Assembly: GCF_004114535.1 (NCBI RefSeq)
Contig: NZ_LBJC01000025.1
Span: forward strand, 1 to 64,000
Length of the DNA: 64,000 nucleotides
Source of the DNA: Bradyrhizobium nanningense
GTDB lineage: Bacteria; Pseudomonadota; Alphaproteobacteria; Rhizobiales; Xanthobacteraceae
Direction: 5' to 3'
This document shows positions 53,603 to 61,949 of this stretch, piece after piece. Under the pieces are notes generated by a model. That model was not told the DNA's origin. It saw only the letters and a program-made list of their open reading frames with translations, and searched no databases. Position 1 is the first letter of the stretch. The number at the start of each line of letters is the position of its first letter. Both the position numbers and the translations under genes were made by a program.

Positions 53603-54709
53603 ATGATCGGATTGCTGTCCACCACGATCGCGGGATTGGCGCTCGGTGTGGCGGCGATCGAGATCTGGATTGCTCGCCGTGGATTGGCTTGGCTCGGACG
53701 ACGGACAGAAGGCGCGGTGCTTGTCCGTGAATCCGAGCGAATCCGGCGGCTGGCGTTGCGAGGAGGCGCGCGATCGCTCCTTGCGCTGACTGCGGCATTG
53801 GGAGGGGTGAGTGCTCTGTCTCAGCTTAGCGGTCCGCTGCTGTTGTTGCCGATCGCGGTAGCGGTGCCGACATTGCTTGATGTTTCAGTGGCGGCGTGGA
53901 TCCAGCGCAGGGGGCGAACTCGGGAGTGGCGCGCTTTTTTTCGGGAGCGCTTACGGCTCTTCTACGCGGAGGGGCGGCAAAGCGTTCCAGTCGCTGCCGT
54001 GGTGGGATGGGCGATGCCGGAGACCGGGTGGTGGCTGGTGGCTTGGGTGGGATTCGCGATCACACTTGTCTTGCGGGAGGCAGTTCCGCCGTCCGGCCGC
54101 GTCCTGTCCGCGATCGAGTCAGGGTCGTTGGCGACAGAGATCGAGGCGGTGATGCGACGGTCCGGACTGGAAGGAACGACGGTCCGAATTGCAAACGACC
54201 TACAACGGCCGAGCCAGATGAACGCGCGCGCCCAAGGGATCGTCGCGCGACGGTGTATTCTTCTTGATGCCACGCTGGTTGCCGGAATGCCAACCGAGCA
54301 GGTACTTGCTGTGGTGGCCCATGAGGCTGGTCACCTCGCGGGCTATCATCGCGAGTGGTTCACCGTCTGGCGCCTGACGATCGGATTGGCAACGGTGCTT
54401 GGGATCGCACAGCTGGGTGGCGGATGTGCACCACGGGAGAGCGTGGCGATCTTGCTATTGGCGTTGCCTGCGCTGGGATTGCTGGTGCGGCCGGTGGAGA
54501 CTTGTTTGATCCGCAGGTGGGAGGCTGCCGCAGACCGCCACGCGGCTAATCTCGCCGGAGCGACGCTCTTTGCAGAAGCGCTGGCACGGCTATTCGGCGC
54601 CAACTTGGCGGCCCCGGAACCGGAGCCGGTATGGGCGAGCTTCCATCATCCGCACCCGCCGCCGGTAAGGCGTCTCGATCGCCTCGCAGGGCCGCCAGGC
54701 GGTCCTTGA
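53603..54709 (+). CDS. membrane M48 (Ste24-like) metalloprotease
   Basis: This 368-residue protein has an N-terminal transmembrane segment (GLLSTTIAGLALGVAAIEIWI), two more at ~60-100 and a pair at ~130-150, the zinc motif LAVVAHEAGHLAG (HExxH, residues ~233-245), a further membrane segment, and the third ligand region RRWEAAADRHAANLAG. A C-terminal FHHPHPPPVRRLDRL is typical of M48. It should be a zinc endopeptidase in the membrane. It is divergent from pqqD, so a role in cleaving modified PqqA is a reasonable but unproven idea; the usual PqqF/PqqG are M16 enzymes. Confidence 0.88.
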   Translation: MIGLLSTTIAGLALGVAAIEIWIARRGLAWLGRRTEGAVLVRESERIRRLALRGGARSLLALTAALGGVSALSQLSGPLLLLPIAVAVPTLLDVSVAAWIQRRGRTREWRAFFRERLRLFYAEGRQSVPVAAVVGWAMPETGWWLVAWVGFAITLVLREAVPPSGRVLSAIESGSLATEIEAVMRRSGLEGTTVRIANDLQRPSQMNARAQGIVARRCILLDATLVAGMPTEQVLAVVAHEAGHLAGYHREWFTVWRLTIGLATVLGIAQLGGGCAPRESVAILLLALPALGLLVRPVETCLIRRWEAAADRHAANLAGATLFAEALARLFGANLAAPEPEPVWASFHHPHPPPVRRLDRLAGPPGGP

Positions 54710-54786
54710 ACCATGCCGCGGTGAAATAGGCGATGTGCCGCTCGGTCTCCTCCAGGCTGTGTCGGCGAGCGATGCCAGCCGCCCTC

Positions 54787-55809
54787 TCACGCCGCCGTGC
54801 CGTCGATCGAGCGGCGGATCACCTGCTGCACTTCCGCATTCGACAGGAACAGGTCGTGGTTGATGATGCCCCAACCTTCCTGGGACGCATCGACCACGCG
54901 CACTCCGAGCCGCGCGATCGCGGCTTTCTCGGCGGCGCCGACCCTGGTCATGCCGCCTGCGAGCTGTCCCGACAGCGCCAGTGCACGGTCGTTGGTCGAG
55001 GCGATCACGGTGATCTTGCCGGCCAGCGGACCGATGCGCTGGATCGCCGACGAGAACACGTCCATGTCGATGTCGGGCGCGGCAAACACCACCGCGCCGA
55101 TCTTGCCGGTGACCGTGTCGCCGTATCGCGCATAGAGCTGGCGCAGGCTTTCGAGCGTCAGCATGGTTCCCATGCTGTGCGCAACGATGTGGACGCGGCC
55201 AGCGCTTGGCGCGGACACGAGCGCAGAGAGCACGCGCTCGAAATCGTCGCGCGACCACATCGCACTGTCGCGGTCATAGGCATAGTCGAACAGTCCTGCC
55301 TTGGAGGGCCAGGCGAACACCATGGTCCGGCCGCGGAACTTGATCGCATCGGAGAGATAGGCGCCATCCAGCACCGCCGTCTCGAACGTCTGCTTGAAGC
55401 CGTGCACATAGATCAGCACGTCTCCGCCGCCGGCCTGCGTCGCGAGATCGGCGGCGTCGGCGGTGGCGTCGATCCGATCAAGACGCCAACTGCCAAGTCC
55501 AACCGAGGCGAGAGACAGGCGGCTCTCGTCGGGCGCCACCAGCTTGGCCCGCGCGACCGTCATGCTCGTTGCGCGCTCCGGCCCGAACCAGGGTTTGGCG
55601 CGAGCACCATTCACGGGCTTGCGCGTGGTGGCGACAAGCAATGTGGAATCGACAGAGAGTGACGAGGCATCGTAGCGCGCGCCGGTCGCACCCAGGCCGG
55701 CGCATCCGCCGAGCGCGAGCGCACTTCCTGCCGACACGAGTCCGCCGAGCAGGGCGCGACGCGAAACGGAATGATGGGAGGCTTGTTGCAGATGACGTTG
55801 GACGATCAA
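54787..55809 (-). CDS. DUF900-type alpha/beta hydrolase, lipoprotein
   Basis: This ~340-residue protein has a twin-arginine-like start (VSRRALLGGLVSAGSALALGGC) with a lipobox LGGC, so a Tat-exported lipoprotein is likely. The hydrolase domain has LIYVHGFKQTFE, FAWPSKAGLFDYAYDRDSA, the nucleophile elbow IVAHSMGTMLTLE and the His region near EGWGIINHDLFLS. Members are esterase-like with unknown substrates. A TTG at 55809 follows GAGGGT; a GTG at 55851 is an alternative. The 130-bp gap upstream shows nothing. Confidence 0.82.
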   Translation of the reverse strand: MIVQRHLQQASHHSVSRRALLGGLVSAGSALALGGCAGLGATGARYDASSLSVDSTLLVATTRKPVNGARAKPWFGPERATSMTVARAKLVAPDESRLSLASVGLGSWRLDRIDATADAADLATQAGGGDVLIYVHGFKQTFETAVLDGAYLSDAIKFRGRTMVFAWPSKAGLFDYAYDRDSAMWSRDDFERVLSALVSAPSAGRVHIVAHSMGTMLTLESLRQLYARYGDTVTGKIGAVVFAAPDIDMDVFSSAIQRIGPLAGKITVIASTNDRALALSGQLAGGMTRVGAAEKAAIARLGVRVVDASQEGWGIINHDLFLSNAEVQQVIRRSIDGTAA

Positions 55810-55979
55810 ACGGAACCCTCGGGAACTTTGCCCCCGGTAACGCCGCCCCACCTAGCTCCCTGAATGACAATGGGGGCGAGAAGACGGCGGAGCTGCTTTG
55901 CGGCCGGTTCAAGTCGCGGCGTTCGCACGAGCGCCGGATCAGTCCGTGATTTCGATCGAATGGAGCGTGGCCACGCCGG

Positions 55980-56453
55980 TCAGGCCGACTGACGCCAAGC
56001 ATCCGCCGTCAATAGTTCCAGCTGGGCCAAATAAGCCTTATTCGGGTTCTGATCGGGCTTCGCATCGACATTCTCGTCGCCCGATTTGGTCTCGCGCATC
56101 AGGTCGTTCATGTGTTCGGCTAGCACCGAGCCGATCGCATGGATGGCTTCGTGACGATCGAGTCCTTCGGACATCAGCCGCCCCGCGACGCGTCGCACCG
56201 GCAGCGTGGGATCGGCAATTTGGCTCTCCACGATCACATGAAAAACAGCGTGCACTTTCTCCCGCGGAAGGCGGATTCTGGCGCGCCTATGGTACGCCAT
56301 CACGAGATCGATCCGTTCCTCCTCGTCCAGCGCGGCCCACACATCCGGCTCTGGCTCTATGAATGGATCATACGCCAGGGGCGTTACTTCGCCTTGCCGC
56401 GCCGACCGAACAACCTTCGGCGTCTGCGTGATCTGGAGCGAACAATATACCAA
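55980..56453 (-). CDS. conserved hypothetical protein, HAIGSVLAEH type
   Basis: The conserved core begins at about AYDPFIEPEPDVWAALDEEERIDLV and continues YHRRARIRLPREKVHAVFHVIVE and GLDRHEAIHAIGSVLAEHMNDLM. It resembles DUF1841-type helical proteins of unknown role. The start is uncertain: no ATG or GTG lies close upstream of the core, and a TTG at 56453 is the best guess. The frame reads through from the acetyltransferase gene upstream only because that gene is frameshifted. Confidence 0.65.
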   Translation of the reverse strand: MVYCSLQITQTPKVVRSARQGEVTPLAYDPFIEPEPDVWAALDEEERIDLVMAYHRRARIRLPREKVHAVFHVIVESQIADPTLPVRRVAGRLMSEGLDRHEAIHAIGSVLAEHMNDLMRETKSGDENVDAKPDQNPNKAYLAQLELLTADAWRQSA

Positions 56454-56464
56454 AGCAGCCTGAT

Positions 56465-56951
56465 CTAACGAAGCGACGCCGCAAGGTCGGCGATCGATCT
56501 GTGGAGAACGAGCGCATCGTCCTTCGAGGCAATGAACCCGCGCCGTTTCCAGAACGCAGCAGCATCGGCGTCGACTGCATTGACGACCAGCGCGTCCTCC
56601 GATCAGGCCTGCGGCCGTGACGCAGCGCCGGAGTGCATGCTTGAGCAGGCCGGTGCCGATCCCCTTGCCGATCCAATTCTCGTCGGTCGCGAGCTGTCCC
56701 AGCAAGAGGCAGGGAACGGGGTCAGGCGGCTGACCGGTTCGTATCGACCGCGGCAGGGACGAGGGAACGATGGCCGTCGGTGCAAGGCCATAATGACCGA
56801 CCACCCGGTTCATCTCGTGCACCACCATGACGGCGGTAAGACCCTTTTCCTGGTTGGACAGCGCTCGCGTTTTCAGCCAGCGGTCGAGCGATGGCTTGCC
56901 GCAGGAGAACTCGTCGAGTTGGTGCGCTGGCGTCAACGGTGAGCGAAACAC
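56465..56951 (-). pseudogene. GNAT acetyltransferase (TacT-like), frameshifted
   Basis: The first ~120 codons encode a GNAT protein of the toxin-like subfamily: LTPAHQLDEFSCGKPSLDRWLKTRA, LLLGQLATDENWIGKGIGTGLLKHALRRCVTAAGLIGGRA. At about 56591 a CG appears to be missing from a CGCG run. In the next frame the expected end continues, LVVNAVDADAAAFWKRRGF, then IASKDDALVLHRSIADLAA, to a TAG at 56465-56467. Two bases restore 162 residues (487+2 = 489). It starts with GTG at 56951. Toxins of this type acetylate aminoacyl-tRNA and pair with a ribbon-helix-helix antitoxin, which I do not see upstream. Confidence 0.78.
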
Positions 56952-57029
56952 CCCAATCCGCTGTCAACCCGGCTCAACAAAAATATTCCACTTTACCGAA
57001 ATTCGGATTTGTCGTATGTGTCGGCCATC

Positions 57030-57540
57030 CCAGCCCACCAAAGGGGCGGTCGTACGTCGTTTCGAGCGCGGGCTGGGAGTTGCGGTGGACGCGGGCGGCG
57101 TTAAAGGCGGAGCTTGCGCGTGCAGGGCGAGATCATCTCGTGAGCACGCGTGACCCGCGAAGACGAACGGCGTCCTCGCGTACGGCGAAACCGTGTGGTC
57201 CTGGCCGTCGTTGCTACGGTCAAGCCTTTCGCGGAGATGCGAGCGAGCCCAACCGGGCAGACTGCATCATCCAATTCGCGGGGCGAGGGAGGCCAGAAGG
57301 AAAGTTCGGCTCCCAGGAGAGCGCGGCATAGGCCGTCAAACCATCGCGCAGGGAAGGCCTGGTTTCGGCTGCCCTGTGTCTCCCCTGTGCATTGCGTGTG
57401 CATCTGTTCAGCACGGGGGTCTTTACGGGTGCCAGCCGGCGCCCGGCCTTCCCTGCGCCCTTTCCTTCGAGAGGGTGTGAAGAGAAGCACAGCTCGGGCA
57501 AGTCATGCCGCGAGGATGCAAACGCATGTCTGCGATTTGC
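57030..57540. repeat. noncoding repeat element, Bradyrhizobium-type
   Basis: Part of a 694-bp gap without a gene. It starts at CAGCCCACCAAAGGGGCGG and includes a perfect 14-bp inverted repeat, GCGCAGGGAAGGCC at 57346-57359 and its complement at 57445-57458, with an 85-base loop. The pattern recalls a repeat of several hundred bases found in many copies in Bradyrhizobium and Rhodopseudomonas genomes (from memory, not searched). Open frames on both strands here are GC-driven and not believed. Confidence 0.6.
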
Positions 57541-57645
57541 CTGCCAAATGACCTTCCTTGTGAGCATGCTGCGTCGGCTTCAGTGGAGGTGGTCGTCGCT
57601 CGCGGAATCTGCCTTGATGCGATATCGAGGTGGAGGAGTGACGAT

Positions 57646-59136
57646 ATGAGCGGCTTGGTGATCTCTGGCGGCCGGGTGGTGGATCCCGCGAGTGGGATGG
57701 ATGCCGTCGGCGATGTGGCGGTGGTGGATGGCAAGATCGCTGCCGTCGGCACGGGTCTCGGCGGCGCTGAACGGGTGATCGACGCGACCGGGCTCGTAGT
57801 CGCCCCCGGCTTCATCGACTTGCACGCGCACGGCCAGTCGATCCCGGCCGACCGCATGCAGGCGTTCGACGGCGTCACGACCACGCTCGATCTCGAGGCT
57901 GGCGTGCTGCCGGTCGGGTCCTGGTATGAGCGCCAGGCCAGGAAGGGGCGCGTGCTGAACTACGGCGCCGCCACCAACTGGGCCTTTGCGCGGATCGGCG
58001 CGATGACGGGCTCCAACGCCGAGAGCTCGCTGGAGGCGTTCGGCAACGCTATGCGCGACCGCCGCTGGATGGACAACGTCGCGACCGACGCCGAGGTCGC
58101 GGGCATTCTCGAACGTCTTTCGCGCGGCCTCAACGAAGGCGGCATCGGCATCGGCATCCTCAATGCCTACGCGCCGGGCGCCGGCGTGCAGGAGCTGACC
58201 GCGGTCTGCCAGCTGGCTGCGGCCAAGAACGTGCCGACCTTCACCCATGTCGCCTTCATGTCGCGGATCGACCCCGAAAGCGCGGTGGAAGCCTATATCC
58301 GCCTGATCGGCTATGCCGGCGCCACCGGCGCGCACATGCACATTTGCCATTTCAACTCGTCGAGCAAGACCGACGTCGAGCGTTGCCGCGTGCTGATCGC
58401 AAAAGCACAGGCCCAGGGCCTGCCGATCACGGTGGAAGCCTATCCCTACGGCACCGGCTCGACCGTGCTGGCCGCCGCCTTCTTCAGCGACCCCGAATTC
58501 GTCGAGCGCAACGGCACCGGCTACGATTCCGTGCAGCGCGTCACCGACGGCTATCGCTTCCACGACCGCGAGGAGCTGTTGAAGGCGCAGGCGGAAGAGC
58601 CGTCCTCGCTGGTGCTCTGGCACATCCTCGACACCGAACACAATGCGCATCACCGCGACCTGCTCGACATGTCGGTGCTGTATCCCGGCGGCGCGATCGC
58701 CTCCGACGCGATGCCGTGGACGACGTCGGACGGCAAGACCTACACCGGTGATGCCTGGCCGCTGCCCGACGATGCCACCTCGCATCCGCGCTCGGCCGGC
58801 TGCTTCACGAAGTTCATCCGCGAATGGGTGCGCGAGCGCAAGACGGTGTCGCTGCTGGAAGGCGTGCGCAAATGCGCACTGATTCCGGCGGAAATTCTGT
58901 CGCAGAGCACGCCCGCGATGCGCGCCAAGGGCAGGCTCGCGAAAGACGCCGATGCCGACATCGTCGTGTTCGATTACGAAAGACTCTCGGACCGCGCCAC
59001 CTTCACGGCGATGAACCGTCCGTCCGAGGGCGTACGGCACCTCGTCGTCAGCGGCCAGGTGCTGATCGGCGACGGCATTCTCGATGTCACGGCGCGGCCG
59101 GGCAAACCCGTGCGCCGTCCGGTCGTCGAGGGCTGA
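57646..59136 (+). CDS. N-acyl-D-amino-acid deacylase / D-glutamate deacylase (amidohydrolase)
   Basis: This 496-residue amidohydrolase has SGGRVVDPASGMDAVGDVAVVDGKIAAVG at the start and the metal motif GFIDLHAHGQS (HxH), HICHFNSSSKTD with further His ligands, and the C-terminal GRLAKDADADIVVFDYERL. It would remove acyl groups from D-amino acids. ATG 57646 follows GGTGGAGGAG. The COG0523 GTPase gene begins three bases after the stop, a likely operon. The exact substrate is unknown. Confidence 0.88.
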   Translation: MSGLVISGGRVVDPASGMDAVGDVAVVDGKIAAVGTGLGGAERVIDATGLVVAPGFIDLHAHGQSIPADRMQAFDGVTTTLDLEAGVLPVGSWYERQARKGRVLNYGAATNWAFARIGAMTGSNAESSLEAFGNAMRDRRWMDNVATDAEVAGILERLSRGLNEGGIGIGILNAYAPGAGVQELTAVCQLAAAKNVPTFTHVAFMSRIDPESAVEAYIRLIGYAGATGAHMHICHFNSSSKTDVERCRVLIAKAQAQGLPITVEAYPYGTGSTVLAAAFFSDPEFVERNGTGYDSVQRVTDGYRFHDREELLKAQAEEPSSLVLWHILDTEHNAHHRDLLDMSVLYPGGAIASDAMPWTTSDGKTYTGDAWPLPDDATSHPRSAGCFTKFIREWVRERKTVSLLEGVRKCALIPAEILSQSTPAMRAKGRLAKDADADIVVFDYERLSDRATFTAMNRPSEGVRHLVVSGQVLIGDGILDVTARPGKPVRRPVVEG

Positions 59137-59139
59137 CCC

Positions 59140-60069
59140 ATGCCGGTCCCCATTCTCCTGGTCACGGGCTTTCTGGGGGCGGGCAAGACCACGGTTGTGA
59201 ACCATCTGCTGGTGCACGCGGAGGGACGGCGCATTGCCGCAATCGTCAACGATTTCGGCGCCATCAACATCGATGCGGAGCTGATCGCGGGCGCCAGCGA
59301 CGGCGTGGTGAGCCTTGCCAATGGCTGCATCTGCTGCTCGCTCGAAGGCGACCTGCTCCGCACGCTCTCGACGCTGCTGCGGCGCGATCCGAGGCCCGAC
59401 TACATCGTCATCGAGACCAGCGGCGTCGCCGATCCCGCCGACATCGTCCGCAATCTGATGGATCCCGTGATCCTGCGCGAGGCGCCGCTGGAGACGGTGC
59501 TCTGCGTGATGGACGCTGGCACGTCGCCGGCCGCCCTCGACGATGCGCTCCAGCGCTCGCAATTGCGCGTCGCCGACATCGTGGCGCTCAGCAAGCTCGA
59601 TCTGGCGGGCGAGGGCGCGGGGATGCGGATGCGCGCGGCCATTCGCGCCCAGCGCGTTCCTGCAATGGTCGTCGATGCGCCGCACGGCGAGATTCCATCC
59701 GCGCTGCTATTTCCAGCGCATGTCGATCGCGCGCCAGCGCCGCGCGAGCCAGGCCCGAAGCGGCCGGCAGAGGACCGCTTCGAAACGCTGAGCTGGACCT
59801 CGGAGCGCCCGCTCTCGCTGCCGCGCCTGCAACAGGCGATCGGCCGGCTTGCTCCGAAACTTGCGCGCGCAAAAGGCTTGTTCGAGACGGTCGAGCAGCC
59901 CGGCCGCCAGATGGTGTTTCAATTCGCCGCCGGCCGCGCCACGCTGGCCCCGGGCGATGCGCCCGCGCCGGGCCTGCCGCGCGCGCGGATCGTCTTCATC
60001 GCCGAGCTCGGGGTGCTCTCGCAGGCGGAGCTCAACGGCATCATGGAAGCCTGCGTTGCTCGTGCATGA
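59140..60069 (+). CDS. COG0523 (CobW-type) G3E GTPase
   Basis: This 309-residue P-loop GTPase has VTGFLGAGKTTVVNHLL (Walker A), the metal-binding GCICCSL (CxCC), IETSGVADPADIV (Walker B region) and SKLDL as the base-recognition motif. A CobW C-terminal domain follows. COG0523 proteins insert or deliver metals, often zinc, to client enzymes. Position directly behind a metal-dependent amidohydrolase suggests that enzyme as client. No zinc-uptake regulator site was noted. Confidence 0.88.
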   Translation: MPVPILLVTGFLGAGKTTVVNHLLVHAEGRRIAAIVNDFGAINIDAELIAGASDGVVSLANGCICCSLEGDLLRTLSTLLRRDPRPDYIVIETSGVADPADIVRNLMDPVILREAPLETVLCVMDAGTSPAALDDALQRSQLRVADIVALSKLDLAGEGAGMRMRAAIRAQRVPAMVVDAPHGEIPSALLFPAHVDRAPAPREPGPKRPAEDRFETLSWTSERPLSLPRLQQAIGRLAPKLARAKGLFETVEQPGRQMVFQFAAGRATLAPGDAPAPGLPRARIVFIAELGVLSQAELNGIMEACVARA

Positions 60070-60084
60070 GGCAAGCGCGATGCT

Positions 60085-60480
60085 TCAATCCTCGACCGGC
60101 AACCCATCCCCGTGCACATACCAGTCCGCGCGCGATGCCCAATGCACGTGGCGGTCGGGCGCCGCATCCAGTTTCTCGTCGAACGCGCCGGCATGGATGA
60201 TCGCCTCGCGCCCGCTGCGTGTGAGGTGCGGCATCGGGCTACCGCAAAGCTTGCAGAACGCGGTCGCAAAGCTGCGCGCGTTGGGCAGGTCGAAGCGCGC
60301 GACGGATGCCTCACCGCGCAGCCAGCGCAGCGCCTCGGCCCTCACGATCACCTCGCAGGAATGCGCCGTCCCGGTCGCCTTGCGACAGCGCGAGCAATGG
60401 CAATTGAGGAAGCGGTCGAGCGGACCCTCGACCTCGAACGCGATCTCGCCGCACAGGCAGCTCCCCCGGAATGCGGCCAT
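60085..60480 (-). CDS. GFA (glutathione-dependent formaldehyde-activating) family protein
   Basis: This 131-residue zinc protein of the Gfa/CENP-V family has GSCLCGEIAFEVEG, LNCHCSRCRKATG and FCKLCGSPMPHLTR, the three Cys pairs that bind two zinc ions. True formaldehyde activation has been questioned for the family, so only fold-level assignment is safe. It lies one base after the next gene, both on the minus strand. Confidence 0.88.
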   Translation of the reverse strand: MAAFRGSCLCGEIAFEVEGPLDRFLNCHCSRCRKATGTAHSCEVIVRAEALRWLRGEASVARFDLPNARSFATAFCKLCGSPMPHLTRSGREAIIHAGAFDEKLDAAPDRHVHWASRADWYVHGDGLPVED

Positions 60481-60481
60481 C

Positions 60482-60847
60482 TCACTCGCCCTCCGGCTCG
60501 ATCGGCTTCTCAGTCGTCTCTTCGCCGTGAACGGGCGGAGCGCCGTGCGCGCCGCGGAGCCGGATCATGGTGTCGATCACGTCGACGTCGATCTTCAGCA
60601 TATCGAGGTCGCGCGTCATCTCGCGCACCTCCTGGCCCTTGCGCGCCAGCTCCTCGGAGACGTCGACCGCCATCTTGCGTTCGGTCACGTTGCCTTGCGT
60701 GTTGACGAACAGCTTTGCGCGCATCCATTCGAGCCTCGCCCGCTGGGTGTCGCGCTCGAACTTCTTCTCCGCGTAGCGGCGTCGCGCCTCCGCATAGGCG
60801 CCGACCAGCGCGGTTTCCGGCAGGCTCCACAATTGCTCGGCCGACAT
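60482..60847 (-). CDS. coiled-coil conserved hypothetical protein
   Basis: This ~121-residue soluble, strongly helical protein has SLPETALVGAYAEARRRYAEKKFERDTQRARLEWMRAKL and SEELARKGQEVREMTRDLDMLKIDVDVIDTMIRL, i.e. two long coiled-coil helices, with a disordered acidic C-terminus (EETTEKPIEPEGE). Function is unknown. Starts ATG 60853 and 60847 are in frame. It probably shares a transcript with the GFA gene. Confidence 0.7.
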   Translation of the reverse strand: MSAEQLWSLPETALVGAYAEARRRYAEKKFERDTQRARLEWMRAKLFVNTQGNVTERKMAVDVSEELARKGQEVREMTRDLDMLKIDVDVIDTMIRLRGAHGAPPVHGEETTEKPIEPEGE

Positions 60848-60963
60848 GGTCATGCCGTTCAGGTTCCGAGTTCAGCTCGGCGGAGGCTTGCTCCGCAGCC
60901 TATCAGACCCTTCCGGCCGGAAATTCTCAAGAGGGGGAAATGCGCCCGGTACCCGTCAAAGCC

Positions 60964-61437
60964 TCAGCACAGTGCAAGCGCGTTGACCGCCCGTGTCGCC
61001 GCGTCCTCCTTGCCGGAGCCGACCAGCTGGCCGACGATGGATTCGAGTTCGCCCGGCTGCTTGCGGCGCGCGACCGCCAGCAATTGCATCAATCCGGCCT
61101 CGTCCTTCGACAGGCGCCGGCAGGATGGTGGCATGAAGCACAGCTCGCATGGGCGGCCGCTGCGCAGGATTCTGACCAGCGCGGCAGCGCGTGCCACCAG
61201 CAGCGGGCTGTCGGAGATGCCCGGCGCCTCGTCGGCAAAGCGATAGGCCGCTTCCCAGCAATCGGACGCGCCGGTCGTATAGGCCGCCCCGATGAACCGG
61301 AACAAGGACAGCGCGACGCGGCAGAAATCATCGTAGCTTTCGACGCAGGGACGCGCCGCAAGCGCGGCCTGGAGCGGACAGAGCCGCGGCTGGCCGGCGT
61401 CCGGGATCGTCACAGAACCGCAAATATCGGGGGGCAT
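60964..61437 (-). CDS. conserved hypothetical protein, second of a pair
   Basis: This 157-residue soluble protein starts MPPDICGSVTIPDAGQPRLCPLQAALAARPCVESYDDFCRVAL and has a helical body (CWEAAYRFADEAPGISDSPLLVARAAALVRILRSG). Five or more cysteines (PRLCPLQ, PCVESYDDFC, PCELCFMPP) suggest a metal site. Function unknown. It starts 12 bp after the previous gene stops, so the two form an operon. Confidence 0.7.
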   Translation of the reverse strand: MPPDICGSVTIPDAGQPRLCPLQAALAARPCVESYDDFCRVALSLFRFIGAAYTTGASDCWEAAYRFADEAPGISDSPLLVARAAALVRILRSGRPCELCFMPPSCRRLSKDEAGLMQLLAVARRKQPGELESIVGQLVGSGKEDAATRAVNALALC

Positions 61438-61448
61438 GAACGATCTCG

Positions 61449-61949
61449 TCAGTGCAAGGTCGGGCTTCCGACCAGCCAGCTCTTCATCGCCATGGTCCGT
61501 CCATGGTCGAAGGACCGCACCTGCCGGTCGGGCAGGATGAGACCTGCCATGCGGAAGATCGTCGCCAGGCCCCGCACGGGCGCGAGCGCCCAATCGGCGC
61601 CGACCGGCGGCAGCCAGCTCTCGAACCGTTCGCGTACGATGTCGATGCGATCCTGCTGTGCCGCGGCGATGGCGTGCAGAATTTCCTGCTCGCTGTCAGA
61701 CACGCGCGGACAAGTCGGGCAGTGCACCTCGATGGCCGTATGGGCCGTGCAGGCGAAGATCTCGATGATGGATTCCAGCGAGGCCACGGCATCGCCCACG
61801 CGAAAATGGTCGTACACCTCCTGGATATCGGCTGCGGTCGGAACAGCACCTCCGCTGCGTGCCTTGGCCCGGAATCCCCAGATGAAGAGCCGTTCCGCCG
61901 CGCTGAGCGCCGGAAGGTCGAGAGACCCTCGTGATGTCGATGGATGCAT
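61449..61949 (-). CDS. conserved hypothetical protein, first of a pair
   Basis: This 166-residue soluble, helical protein has LSAAERLFIWGFRAKARSGG, DIQEVYDHFRVGDAVASLESIIEIFACTAHTAIEVHCPTCPRVSDSE with a CxxCxxC-like CPTCPR motif, and FESWLPPVGADWALAPVRGLATIFRMAGLIL. The pattern is found in small uncharacterised alphaproteobacterial proteins. It lies 12 bp upstream of a second Cys-containing gene. No DNA-binding or enzyme motif is recognised. Confidence 0.7.
   Translation of the reverse strand: MHPSTSRGSLDLPALSAAERLFIWGFRAKARSGGAVPTAADIQEVYDHFRVGDAVASLESIIEIFACTAHTAIEVHCPTCPRVSDSEQEILHAIAAAQQDRIDIVRERFESWLPPVGADWALAPVRGLATIFRMAGLILPDRQVRSFDHGRTMAMKSWLVGSPTLH

Noticed and set aside
54710-54786. 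Minus-strand coding-like stretch with ETERHIAYFTAAWF
   Set aside because: Only about 50 codons, no start codon, and lies between two finished genes. It may be a remnant but cannot be supported.
57580-59685. 701-codon open frame on the minus strand
   Set aside because: Antisense to the deacylase and GTPase genes; His/Asp/Arg-rich low-complexity translation typical of the mirror frame of GC-rich genes.
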